Shown here: piece by piece, positions 1-7,141 of the stretch | Layout: every line of letters starts with the position of its first letter | Numbering within the stretch: the first letter of the stretch is position 1 | Origin: Methanovulcanius yangii | GTDB taxonomy: Archaea; Halobacteriota; Methanomicrobia; Methanomicrobiales; Methanomicrobiaceae | DNA: 64,000 nucleotides | Assembly (NCBI RefSeq): GCF_018687785.1 | Contig: NZ_LTBL01000001.1 | Location: 1,231,780-1,295,779, forward strand | Reading direction: 5' to 3' | Notes under the pieces: model-generated | The model's input: only the letters and a program-made list of their open reading frames with translations | Databases searched by the model: none | Told to the model about the DNA's origin: nothing | Position numbers and translations under genes: made by a program

Positions 1-24
1 TGTTATGGTCACACGACGTTTCAT
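1..24 (-). CDS. Start of a truncated gene, probably a ribbon-helix-helix (CopG-like) regulator
   Basis: Only the first eight codons are inside the window (MKRRVTIT), preceded on the minus strand by a good ribosome binding site, GAGGAAAG, six to seven bases before the ATG. Basic-start peptides of the form MKRRVTIT are typical of the N-terminal beta strand of ribbon-helix-helix DNA-binding proteins such as CopG and NikR, but eight residues cannot prove this. Upstream lie tandem repeats and a palindromic AT-rich box that would suit an autoregulated promoter. The rest of the gene is outside the window. Confidence 0.3.
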
Positions 25-70
25 GTGCTTTCCTCTATTACCGTATTCGAGGCCTCGGTTTATTAGCATT

Positions 71-120
71 CGAGCTCTTACTCCTCATACGGTCAGAGGC
101 GAGCCCTTACCCCTCATACG
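71..120. repeat. Two tandem 21-bp direct repeats
   Basis: Two 21-bp units with the core CTTAC(T/C)CCTCATACG start 29 bp apart and differ at only two positions, both T to C. They lie between a palindromic AT-rich box and the start codon of the truncated leftward gene, where operator sites for that gene would be expected. They could alternatively be arm sites for the neighbouring tyrosine recombinase. Confidence 0.6.
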
Positions 121-125
121 ATAGT

Positions 126-137
126 TGTATATATACA
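126..137. promoter_or_regulatory. Palindromic AT-rich box, possible TATA element
   Basis: TGTATATATACA is a perfect 12-bp palindrome in a gene-free stretch. As a TATA box it could serve the leftward truncated gene, with a leader of roughly 80 bases that would contain the tandem repeats. Position and base composition are the only support. Confidence 0.3.
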
Positions 138-227
138 TTTGCGTTACATTAATATAATACTTTATGCTGAGGAGACCACAATCTAAATGTGATTATGGCG
201 TATTTTTAAAAAAGAGGGTTGCAAAAG

Positions 228-1412
228 TTATGATTTGGCCTGAAGTAGCTCGGAGAGTCTCTTATTAATAAGTTCCTCTATCCACCTTTCATCGGACCGT
301 ATGAGCTCGTTCTCCTGCCGAAGTGCTTCAAAGTCTTTCTTTAATTTCGTGTTTTCGAGGGCCAGCTCGTTGTACATCTCCTTTTGTTCTTTCACGCTCT
401 CGTTAAGGGTGCGGATCCCCTGTGATTCGTAGATATTGAGGCGTTCCATACCTTCGAGATATTCCTCGGCGAGCTGTGTTTTCGTGTATCGCCGGTATGC
501 CGATGTGAGATATCCCTCGTGGCCCGCGAGCGTTTCGGCGACCTCTTTCGCCCCTGCGAGGGACAGCTGCGAGATAAAGAACTTCCTGAACTGGTGAATA
601 TGGATCTGCGTCCGGCCCGTGCTCTCGTCCTTGCTATAGAGTCCGGCTTTCTTTAGGGTGCTCCTCCAGGCTTCATAGGCGGTGTTTGCAGAGAAGGGAA
701 ACAGGCGCCGATCCTCATCAACACGGGCCCCCGATCTCTGAGCGTCAATAAGTCCCCGGTTCTTGTTCTGTGCCGCACGGATGTAATCCTCGCGGACCTT
801 CAACCATTCAATCAGGGCTGCCGTCGCTTCATCTGAGATGAAGGTATATCGCTGGTGCCCCGTTTTTGTGTACTCTCCCCTGATCGTGATCTCCGCCGGA
901 ACCGCATCGAGGTTCACATCAGACACACGGATCTGCAACGCTTCGCCTATTCGCATCCCCGAAGAGGCAAGGATCAGATATAACGCGGTCGCCTTTGCGT
1001 CGCTGTGAAAGAGGATCTTCCTGATAACCTCCGCATCCATGTCCCTCTCGACGGTCCTAACGCCCCCCTTTGGTAGCCGCCGGACGGTCCTCTTGCGTTC
1101 CCGCTTGTTCAATTCAAGATCGTGGTGCTCAAAGAACCCGACCACTTGAGAAAAGACATTCTTGGCTGTGATTGGTGCGGATGATTCCAGCGAGATGGAG
1201 AAAGCGAGCATGTCCGCCGAGAAGTCTTCGACAGATTCCAGGTATTGGGCCATTAGCCCCTCGTAGATCTCTTTCTCTGCCTCTGTTACCTGTTTGTCTT
1301 TCCGCTGCTTGCCGTATTTGAAATCGAGAAACTTGTAGATAGAACCCCTGTATGTTATTTGCGTCCCCTTGTTCTGTTGGAACAAGGAAATATACTCCCC
1401 TATGGGTTTCAT
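228..1412 (-). CDS. Tyrosine recombinase / phage-type integrase
   Basis: A site-specific DNA recombinase of the tyrosine family (XerA/integrase-like), which breaks and rejoins DNA through a covalent 3'-phosphotyrosine. The catalytic pattern is visible: Arg about 154 in SGMRIGEAL, His-x-x-Arg at about 273-276 (HQFR), a second His in LAGHEG, and the nucleophile in the following SAYRRY block (either Tyr could serve). The N-terminal ~115 residues look like a SAM-like core-binding domain. The last ~60 residues, beyond the nucleophile, form a predicted coiled coil rich in E, K and L, unusual for a minimal XerA. The chosen start (MKPIGEY) skips an 18-residue poorly conserved extension. No att site, excisionase or phage gene is seen nearby, so it is either a chromosomal recombinase or the edge of an integrated element lying to the left. 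Confidence 0.85.
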   Translation of the reverse strand: MKPIGEYISLFQQNKGTQITYRGSIYKFLDFKYGKQRKDKQVTEAEKEIYEGLMAQYLESVEDFSADMLAFSISLESSAPITAKNVFSQVVGFFEHHDLELNKRERKRTVRRLPKGGVRTVERDMDAEVIRKILFHSDAKATALYLILASSGMRIGEALQIRVSDVNLDAVPAEITIRGEYTKTGHQRYTFISDEATAALIEWLKVREDYIRAAQNKNRGLIDAQRSGARVDEDRRLFPFSANTAYEAWRSTLKKAGLYSKDESTGRTQIHIHQFRKFFISQLSLAGAKEVAETLAGHEGYLTSAYRRYTKTQLAEEYLEGMERLNIYESQGIRTLNESVKEQKEMYNELALENTKLKKDFEALRQENELIRSDERWIEELINKRLSELLQAKS

Positions 1413-1553
1413 GATCCTACATAGACCCCCAACATAATAAATGTATGGTATATTTGTAATAGTCAACTGTGAAATATATGCGTATTATGCCCGACGCCCC
1501 TTTCATATCCTGACCGCGTCCTTTATTCCACCTGCATGCGAAGAAGTACACAG

Positions 1554-2972
1554 ATGGACTGGGCCTCAAAATATCGTCCGCAGCACCTCAAAGACATCGT
1601 CGGTAACGGAACGGCCATCCGTCGTATATCCGAATGGGCACGGGACTGGACCACCGGAACAAAGCCGCTGCTCCTCTACGGAAAACCCGGCATAGGGAAG
1701 ACGACGGCAGCCTATGCTCTGGCAAATGACATGAACTGGGAGGTGATCGAACTCAACGCGAGCGACCAGCGGACGCGTGCCATCATCGAAAGGATCGCCG
1801 GCACATCCAGTACCACCGCAAGTCTCACCGGCGCATCTCGCAAACTCATCATCTTCGATGAAGCCGACAACCTCCACGGTAATGCCGACCGTGGCGGCGC
1901 AAAGGCAATTGTCGATACGATAAAGGCATCGCGTCAGCCGATCATTCTCATCGCAAATGACATGTACGGTATGGATGCGGCCCTCCGGTACCTCTGCGAA
2001 CCCGTCCAGTTCAAAGCCCTTCCCGCCCGCTCCATCGCCCCTCACCTGAGATATATCTGTTCAGCCGAAGGAATTGAATGTTCGCCGGATGCCCTCTCCT
2101 CCATCGCCGAACAGGCAGGAGGAGATATGCGTTCGGCCGTGACCATGCTGGATGCCGCCGCCGCCGGAGAGGATCGCCTCGATGCAGAAGATGTCCACAC
2201 CGCCAGAAAAGACGAACGGACCACCATCTTCCAGCTGATAACCGCCACCTATCACGGGGAGGACGACGATTCCCTCATGCGCCGGGCATGGGAAGTCGAT
2301 GAAGAGCCAGACACCATTGAGCAGTGGCTGGAAGAATCAATCGGCAACTTTGAGGACCCGGAGAGCCGTTGGGAGGCTTTTGAAGCGCTTGCCGGAGCCG
2401 ACCGGTTTATCGGGCGTACCTACCGCCGCCAGTATTATACCCTCTGGAAATATGCCACCGCCCTCATGGTGATCGGCAGCGCAGGAGCGGCAACGCGAAA
2501 GCCAACTTCCCCCGGCCGAATCATGCCCCCCGGACGCTGGAAGAAGATGGGGGCGGGACGAAAGCAGAAACTGATCCGTCGTTCGGTATTGCGAAAAGTG
2601 TCAGGCGCCTATCATATCCCCGAACAAGCCCTGATGGAGGATTTTCTGACCCCGGTGACGATCATGGTGGAGAAGAATCCCGATTATTTCACCCGCGAGC
2701 TCCACCTGGAACAGGACGAACTCGAATTTTTCATCGGGAACAAAAAGACCGCCGCAAGCGTGATGAAAGAGATCGCAAAGGAACGCAGGGAAGAGGAAAA
2801 AGGGTACACTAAGGAGAAGGTCAAAAAGGGTGAAAATGAGACGAAGAAATCTCCCCGTAAGGTCCAGGACCCGATTGACCCGGCCCCGCCCGAATCCTCT
2901 CCCGCGGCGGGACAGGATGAACCGGTACAGGAACCGGACAGGGCGCAAAAGACGCTTTTTGACGGGTTCTAA
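1554..2972 (+). CDS. rfcL: Replication factor C large subunit
   Basis: Large subunit of the archaeal clamp loader, which with RfcS opens and loads PCNA on primer-template junctions. The AAA+ N-terminus shows MDWASKYRP, a Walker [10 protein letters not shown] at about residues 43-51, a Walker B with DEAD at about 102-105, and sensor-like residues. It is followed by the RFC helical domain, a lysine/glutamate-rich low-complexity linker, and a C-terminal PCNA-interacting motif QKTLFDGF at the very end. About 472 residues, normal for the family. The start is the ATG giving MDWASKYRP rather than an in-frame ATG six codons upstream. A TATA-like GAAATATATG lies about 80 bases upstream. The 3' end overlaps the convergent UPF0146 gene by 4 bases. 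Confidence 0.95.
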   Translation: MDWASKYRPQHLKDIVGNGTAIRRISEWARDWTTGTKPLLLYGKPGIGKTTAAYALANDMNWEVIELNASDQRTRAIIERIAGTSSTTASLTGASRKLIIFDEADNLHGNADRGGAKAIVDTIKASRQPIILIANDMYGMDAALRYLCEPVQFKALPARSIAPHLRYICSAEGIECSPDALSSIAEQAGGDMRSAVTMLDAAAAGEDRLDAEDVHTARKDERTTIFQLITATYHGEDDDSLMRRAWEVDEEPDTIEQWLEESIGNFEDPESRWEAFEALAGADRFIGRTYRRQYYTLWKYATALMVIGSAGAATRKPTSPGRIMPPGRWKKMGAGRKQKLIRRSVLRKVSGAYHIPEQALMEDFLTPVTIMVEKNPDYFTRELHLEQDELEFFIGNKKTAASVMKEIAKERREEEKGYTKEKVKKGENETKKSPRKVQDPIDPAPPESSPAAGQDEPVQEPDRAQKTLFDGF

Positions 2973-3370
2973 GGGCTTCGTACATACCGGTGCAGGATTA
3001 TACCTGCATCGATCACTTCTCCGCCGTCGAGGTAGATTTCATTTCCCAGATGATAGACGATGCAGTCGGCACCGACGGCACGTGCCATCTCCATGAGACA
3101 GGGGATCATCTCGACCCCCGGACGAACTGCATAGATAATGTCGGCTCCCCGGTAAATGGAGAAGTCCGGAGCACAGATATCATCCACCACAAACCTGACC
3201 GCACCCGGCACATCCCGTTCAATAATATCGGTTGCGATCACCCGGAGTCCCGCCTCCGCAAGCCGGACTGCGACATGAGGGTTTCTGCCAATCCCCACCT
3301 CGACCGGCCGATGATAGTGAGCATGAATAAAAGACGCGAATTTCTCTTCAATATCCTTATAGGTCCCCAT
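2969..3370 (-). CDS. UPF0146 family protein
   Basis: A 133-residue archaeal protein of the UPF0146 family, function not established. The fold looks like a truncated Rossmann/methyltransferase-like domain: [22 protein letters not shown] resembles a glycine-rich nucleotide-binding loop followed by an acidic residue in VIATDI, and a second strand ends in DII. No catalytic motif of a known methyltransferase class is evident. It is divergent from the archaemetzincin gene with only 17 bp between the two start codons, so both promoters must overlap coding sequence or the two transcripts must be nearly leaderless. Confidence 0.8.
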   Translation of the reverse strand: MGTYKDIEEKFASFIHAHYHRPVEVGIGRNPHVAVRLAEAGLRVIATDIIERDVPGAVRFVVDDICAPDFSIYRGADIIYAVRPGVEMIPCLMEMARAVGADCIVYHLGNEIYLDGGEVIDAGIILHRYVRSP

Positions 3371-3387
3371 TACAAAAGATATTTTGA

Positions 3388-3939
3388 ATGAGTTTCCTTA
3401 TCTTTTGGGATAACAGTTCACCAGAGGGACTCCAGGTGCCGGTGGCACGGGGTATATCCGGCATTCTCGAATGCCCGGTCGAGGTCGTGGAAAACCCGGT
3501 GATATTGAGGGGATTTGACGGGGCAAGGAACCAGTACAATGCAAGCAGGATCCTCACCGAGATGCAGGATATCTATACACGCCTCTATGGGATAGGGGAT
3601 AATATCCTGATTGTGACCGGAAAGGATCTCTATATTCCGGGGCGTGATTTCGTCTTCGGGCTTGCACGTCCGAATATCAAAGCATCCATCGTCTCCACCG
3701 CGCGCCTCCGTAACAGCTACTACGGCAGACGCGAGGACATATACGATACCATTGACCGGGTGATTAAGGAAGGCACCCACGAGCTTGCCCACACACTCGG
3801 TCTCGAGCACTGCGACGATAACGAGTGCATCATGTTCTGCCCGAACACCCTCGATGAGCTTGACCGGAAGAGAAAGACCCTCTGCCCGGAGTGCAGGGAG
3901 AGGCTCACCCGCGCAATTGAGGAACTGTGCCCTGATTGA
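3388..3939 (+). CDS. amzA: Archaemetzincin, zinc metalloprotease
   Basis: Predicted archaemetzincin-type metallopeptidase. The signature is complete: HELAHTLGLEH (HExxHxxGxxH) at about residues 130-140, followed by Cys, a second Cys four residues on, the Met-turn CIMF, and a downstream CPEC pair that forms the structural zinc site of this family. At 183 residues it has the usual length and no signal peptide, so it acts in the cytosol. Physiological substrate is not known for archaeal members. The interval before the ATG contains CAAAAGATATTTTG, a short inverted repeat that may belong to the divergent promoters. The stop overlaps the region before the next USP gene, whose start is 110 bases downstream. 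Confidence 0.93.
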   Translation: MSFLIFWDNSSPEGLQVPVARGISGILECPVEVVENPVILRGFDGARNQYNASRILTEMQDIYTRLYGIGDNILIVTGKDLYIPGRDFVFGLARPNIKASIVSTARLRNSYYGRREDIYDTIDRVIKEGTHELAHTLGLEHCDDNECIMFCPNTLDELDRKRKTLCPECRERLTRAIEELCPD

Positions 3940-4049
3940 TCGGCCTCCGCAATTCTGTTGTTGTAAAAAAGAGGACACCTATTTATTCCGCTGGTGCAAA
4001 AACAGTATTAACCACTACCATCAATGCTGGTATAACGACGGGAAAGACC

Positions 4050-4592
4050 ATGGGATATTATTCAGGACTTATCAAAAGAAAATTCAAGGATGTCGTAGGT
4101 TCACGATATGAAACGGTGCAGCAGGAGTATCACGAGTTTCTTCCGACAGAAGAAGAACTCCTGCCGCGTGAAATCAAAAAGATCCTCCTTCCTCTGGACA
4201 TTTCTGTCGAAGGGATCACCGATGAACTCTGTGAACTGATCGGTATATACGAAGCGGATGTCTCCCTCATGTACATCACCGACGCCAGGATATATGGAAT
4301 AATCCAGGACGCCCTCAGCCCCCAGGCAGGCGAGGATTTCAGGATCAAAAAGGAGGAGTACGGGGCCGCCCTCATGGACAGAATCGAAACCTGTCTCGAA
4401 CCGCTGGGCGCCCGGGTACACCGGAGAATGTTTCTGGGCGACAAGATTGAGGACGTCATCAAAGCGATGAATGACTATGACATGATCATCATCCCGAAGT
4501 CCTATGGAAGTCATGATCCCACCTCCAGGGAAGTGAGTCCCATCTCCATGGTCCTGGCCCAGAGTGTCCGTCTCCCGACGGTCGTCTACTAG
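4050..4592 (+). CDS. Universal stress protein family, divergent
   Basis: A 180-residue UspA-like protein. A basic N-terminal segment (SGLIKRKFKDVVGSRYE) precedes the alpha/beta domain, which begins at IKKILLPLDISV, the usual first strand of USP domains, and ends with MIIIPKSYGS and SVRLPTVVY, matching the last two strands. The ATP-binding GxxGx9G(S/T) signature is not intact, so nucleotide binding is doubtful. The start is MGYYSGL, with GGGAAAG nearby; a longer in-frame extension upstream is not protein-like. It lies 13 bases before a membrane permease and forms a USP-permease-USP group, suggesting a role in regulating that transporter. Confidence 0.75.
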   Translation: MGYYSGLIKRKFKDVVGSRYETVQQEYHEFLPTEEELLPREIKKILLPLDISVEGITDELCELIGIYEADVSLMYITDARIYGIIQDALSPQAGEDFRIKKEEYGAALMDRIETCLEPLGARVHRRMFLGDKIEDVIKAMNDYDMIIIPKSYGSHDPTSREVSPISMVLAQSVRLPTVVY

Positions 4593-4605
4593 AGAGGAGG
4601 ACGCC

Positions 4606-5826
4606 ATGCTAACCATCATACAACTCCTCACGCTCGTTGTCTTTATTCTCACGTACATCCTGATCATTGACGAACGCATTCACCGTGCCGTCGCAGCAAT
4701 GGCCGGTGCAGCGGTTGTGGTCTTCCTTGGGATCGTCCCGTGGGAAAGCATGCTGGAACATGTGGATTTCGGGACCATCTTCCTTCTCATGGGGATGATG
4801 ATCATCATCAATGTGGCCAGGCACAGCGGTCTCTTTGAATACATCGCCATCGTGACCGCCAAACTGGCGAAAGGAAGCCCAATCATGGTCCTGGTGCTCT
4901 TCTCGCTGGTCACCGCCGTTACGAGCGCCTTTCTCGATAACGTGACGACGGTCCTGCTGCTCACTCCGATGCTCCTCTATATCACGAAGCTGATGGACCT
5001 CAACCCGGTACCATTCCTCCTGGCCGAGATCATGTCCTCGAACATCGGCGGGGCGGGCACCCTGATTGGCGATCCCCCCAACATCATGATCGCATCCTCG
5101 GCAGGACTCTCATTCAATGAATTCCTGACCATAATGGGCCCGATCGCACTCGTCGATACGATCATCATCGTTGCCATGTTCGTCCTTATCTACGGCAAAA
5201 GCATGAAGGTCAGCACGGAGGAACGTGAGATCATTGCGAGAACCATAGGCGGACTCGATGAACGGGCGGCCATCCAGGACATGAAACTCTTCAGGAGATC
5301 CGTCATCGTAATCCTCTTCGTGGTTCTGCTCTTCTTCGTCCACAGCAACATAGGTGCACTCCTGCATCCGCTCCTGCCCTTTGTCGACCAGGCAATGACC
5401 CTCGAACCCGCCGAGGTGGCGCTCATCGGTGCCGCCATCATCCTCATCTGGTCGAGAATCCAGCCGGATGAGATCTTCGAGAAGATAGAATGGACATCCC
5501 TGTTCTTCTTCGCAGGTCTCTTCATCATCGTCGGGGCCCTCGTTGAAGTCGGGATCATCGCAATGATTTCGGAATACATGATCAGCACCGTGAGCACCAC
5601 CCAGGAGGCCATGTTTATCATCGCGTGGTTCTCGGCATTTGCATCGGCCATAGTCGACAACATCCCACTGACGGCTGCACTCATCCCGCTCATTCACGAC
5701 ATGAGTGTCTCCATGGACGTATACCCGCTCTGGTGGGCTCTCTCCCTTGGTGCCTGCATGGGTGGAAACGGGACGGCGATTGCCGCATCGGCCAATGTGG
5801 TGGTTCTCGGGGTCTCTGAGCGCTAA
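4606..5826 (+). CDS. ArsB/NhaD-type (ion transporter superfamily) permease, ended by an early in-frame TAA
   Basis: A polytopic membrane protein of the ion transporter superfamily (ArsB/NhaD/SLC13-like), probably a Na+/H+ or anion exchanger. Two inverted halves are recognisable, each with a conserved re-entrant segment: SAFLDNVTTVLLLTPM with SSNIGGAGTLIGDPPN in the first, and ASAIVDNIPLTAALIP with MGGNGTAIAASANVVV in the second. The start ATG follows GAGAGGAGG. The reading frame stops at SER-TAA, but 35 further codons in the same frame encode what looks like the normal last helix before a TAG. The gene is therefore either slightly truncated or read through. The substrate cannot be fixed from sequence. 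Confidence 0.85.
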   Translation: MLTIIQLLTLVVFILTYILIIDERIHRAVAAMAGAAVVVFLGIVPWESMLEHVDFGTIFLLMGMMIIINVARHSGLFEYIAIVTAKLAKGSPIMVLVLFSLVTAVTSAFLDNVTTVLLLTPMLLYITKLMDLNPVPFLLAEIMSSNIGGAGTLIGDPPNIMIASSAGLSFNEFLTIMGPIALVDTIIIVAMFVLIYGKSMKVSTEEREIIARTIGGLDERAAIQDMKLFRRSVIVILFVVLLFFVHSNIGALLHPLLPFVDQAMTLEPAEVALIGAAIILIWSRIQPDEIFEKIEWTSLFFFAGLFIIVGALVEVGIIAMISEYMISTVSTTQEAMFIIAWFSAFASAIVDNIPLTAALIPLIHDMSVSMDVYPLWWALSLGACMGGNGTAIAASANVVVLGVSER

Positions 5827-5934
5827 GGCGTCAGGATCACCTTCTTTGACTTCCTAAAACTCGGAATACCGGTCCTCATCATTACGGTGGGGGTAGGGCT
5901 TGTGATGCTGTATGCAATGTTTGGATTCCTGTAG
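5827..5934 (+). other. In-frame continuation of the permease after the TAA codon
   Basis: After the TAA the same frame continues for 35 sense codons to a TAG located 12 bases before the next gene. It encodes GVRITFFDFLKLGIP followed by a hydrophobic helix ending MLYAMFGFL. The FFDFLKLGIPV pattern is the usual lead-in to the final membrane helix in ArsB/NhaD-type permeases, so this segment is remnant or conditionally translated coding sequence, not a spacer. Confidence 0.8.
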
Positions 5935-5946
5935 GAGAATGATGAA

Positions 5947-6396
5947 ATGAAGATATTAGTACTCATCGACGGCTCGATGTGGAGCCACAAGGCGGCGATG
6001 TATGCCCTTCAGATCGCCAAGAAAAAGAACGCGGAGATCATGCTCTTCTCGGTTCTCGACAAGCGGGAATCGAAATCCATGGCATTTAATTTCTGCACGC
6101 AAAGCAACATGTGCGACCGGATTGAAAACTACGAATCGCAGATCTGGCGCGATATGCGCCGCAGTATCAATGACGAGATGACCCAGATGCTCATCCAGCT
6201 GGGAAAACAGCGGGTCATCGCCACATCACGGATAGTAGAAGGTGATCTCGTCAGGGAAGTGGTCAATGAAGCAAACACGGGCGGATATTCCCTTATTATC
6301 ATGGGTGCATCCGGAAAGCAGGCCCGTGCCACCCCCAGCAAACTCTTTGTCAATATCTCCAATGAAGTGGCCATCCCCCTCTTCATCGCCCATTAA
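5947..6396 (+). CDS. Universal stress protein (UspA family)
   Basis: A 149-residue single-domain USP. It starts MKILVLIDGSMWSHKAA, the classical first strand and helix, and ends with YSLIIMGASGKQA and VAIPLFIAH. The GxxG half of the ATP-binding signature is present (GASG), but the expected glycine plus Ser/Thr about nine residues later is missing, so ATP binding is uncertain. An insertion with two cysteines (FNFCTQSNMC) follows the second strand. It is the third gene of a USP-permease-USP operon and begins 12 bases after the readthrough stop of the permease. GGAGAATG lies just before the start. A T-run follows the stop codon directly. Confidence 0.85.
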   Translation: MKILVLIDGSMWSHKAAMYALQIAKKKNAEIMLFSVLDKRESKSMAFNFCTQSNMCDRIENYESQIWRDMRRSINDEMTQMLIQLGKQRVIATSRIVEGDLVREVVNEANTGGYSLIIMGASGKQARATPSKLFVNISNEVAIPLFIAH

Positions 6397-6404
6397 TTTT
6401 TTTT
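6397..6404 (+). terminator. Oligo-T terminator
   Basis: Eight consecutive T residues directly follow the USP stop codon. Short U-tracts without a strong hairpin are the standard archaeal transcription stop signal. Confidence 0.6.
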
Positions 6405-6424
6405 CTCCCGCCACCTGTGCACCA

Positions 6425-6455
6425 TTATATATACAATAATGTACAGAAATATACA
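6425..6455 (+). promoter_or_regulatory. TATA box with three phased TGTACA-like boxes (possible TrpY-type operator)
   Basis: A strong AT-rich TATA element (TTATATATAC) is overlapped and followed by three hexamers TATACA, TGTACA and TATACA that start exactly 10 bp apart. TGTACA is the TRP-box consensus bound by the archaeal tryptophan repressor TrpY of Methanothermobacter, as I recall it. Sites at one-turn spacing across the TATA box and the predicted start would block promoter access. This fits a repressed tryptophan-uptake operon; no trpY homologue is in the window. Confidence 0.5.
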
Positions 6456-6538
6456 ATGATGATTACTAAAGTACTAACACAGTCTGATTATCCGGAACCC
6501 GGATTCGACCACTCCACCGAATATGTAAGGAGCATCGA

Positions 6539-7054
6539 ATGAAATCCCGGGACATTGCGATCGTCGGGATCTGTCTTGCCATCGGTGCAATCCTCAGATT
6601 CGTAGCGAACATGTTCCCCGGTGCGATTGTTGGCAACCCGGTGATTGCCCTCTACTGTCTCGCGATCATCCTCATCCGTCCGACCTTAAAGGAAGCCGTT
6701 GGCATCGGTCTGGTTGCCGGGGTCGTTTCCATGCTCATCAGCCACTCCATCTTTCCGCCGGCAAACCTCATCAGCGAACCCCTCGGAGCACTCACCTGTG
6801 CAGCGGTGTATGGTCTTGTCGCAAGACTACCCCTCGGGCCCGCCGCGACGACCTTTATTGCCACCTGTGTCAGTGGATTTTCATTCGTTCTCATTGCGAT
6901 GGCTGTCATGCTCGCATCGATTGTGGCGGTGCCGACAGGTACAGTGACCGGATTCTTCCTGGCCGTTCTTCCGATTGTTCTCATCACCGCGGCTTTCAAC
7001 GCTGTGGTCACCCAGGTTCTCTTCTTCCCGGCACAGCGGATGTACGTCAGGTAA
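6539..7054 (+). CDS. ECF transporter S component, stand-alone copy (probable tryptophan specificity)
   Basis: A 171-residue membrane protein with about five to six hydrophobic segments, resembling substrate-capture (S) components of ECF vitamin or amino-acid importers, closest in feel to TrpP-type proteins (MKSRDIAIVGICLAIGAILR start). It is a tandem paralogue of the N-terminal domain of the next gene; both share SHSIFPPANLISEPLGAL and nearly identical first helices. It has no ATPase of its own and must borrow the EcfA/EcfT parts encoded downstream. GTAAGGAG precedes the start. The substrate assignment rests on weak similarity and on the TRP-box-like promoter. Confidence 0.7.
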   Translation: MKSRDIAIVGICLAIGAILRFVANMFPGAIVGNPVIALYCLAIILIRPTLKEAVGIGLVAGVVSMLISHSIFPPANLISEPLGALTCAAVYGLVARLPLGPAATTFIATCVSGFSFVLIAMAVMLASIVAVPTGTVTGFFLAVLPIVLITAAFNAVVTQVLFFPAQRMYVR

Positions 7055-7100
7055 CTGACGTCTTCTGCTTTTATGAGAACGATTAATTACACTGTTGAAC

Positions 7101-7111
7101 ATATATATACA
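7101..7111 (+). promoter_or_regulatory. Second TATA-like box before the fused ECF gene
   Basis: ATATATATACA lies in the 87-base gap between the two S components and includes one TATACA hexamer like those upstream. A start site about 25 bases further on would leave a very short leader before the ATG at ACGGAGAAATCAG. It suggests the transporter core can be transcribed separately from the stand-alone S component. Confidence 0.4.
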
Positions 7112-7141
7112 TTATAACGCACCAATGAACGGAGAAATCAG

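Noticed and set aside
228-1412. Integrated prophage or plasmid starting at the recombinase
   Set aside because: Everything to the right is core chromosomal; no att duplication or phage gene is visible inside the window. Only the unseen left side could support this.
5824-5826. Pyrrolysine as explanation for the stop inside the permease
   Set aside because: Pyrrolysine uses UAG; the codon here is UAA, and no pyl gene is in the window.
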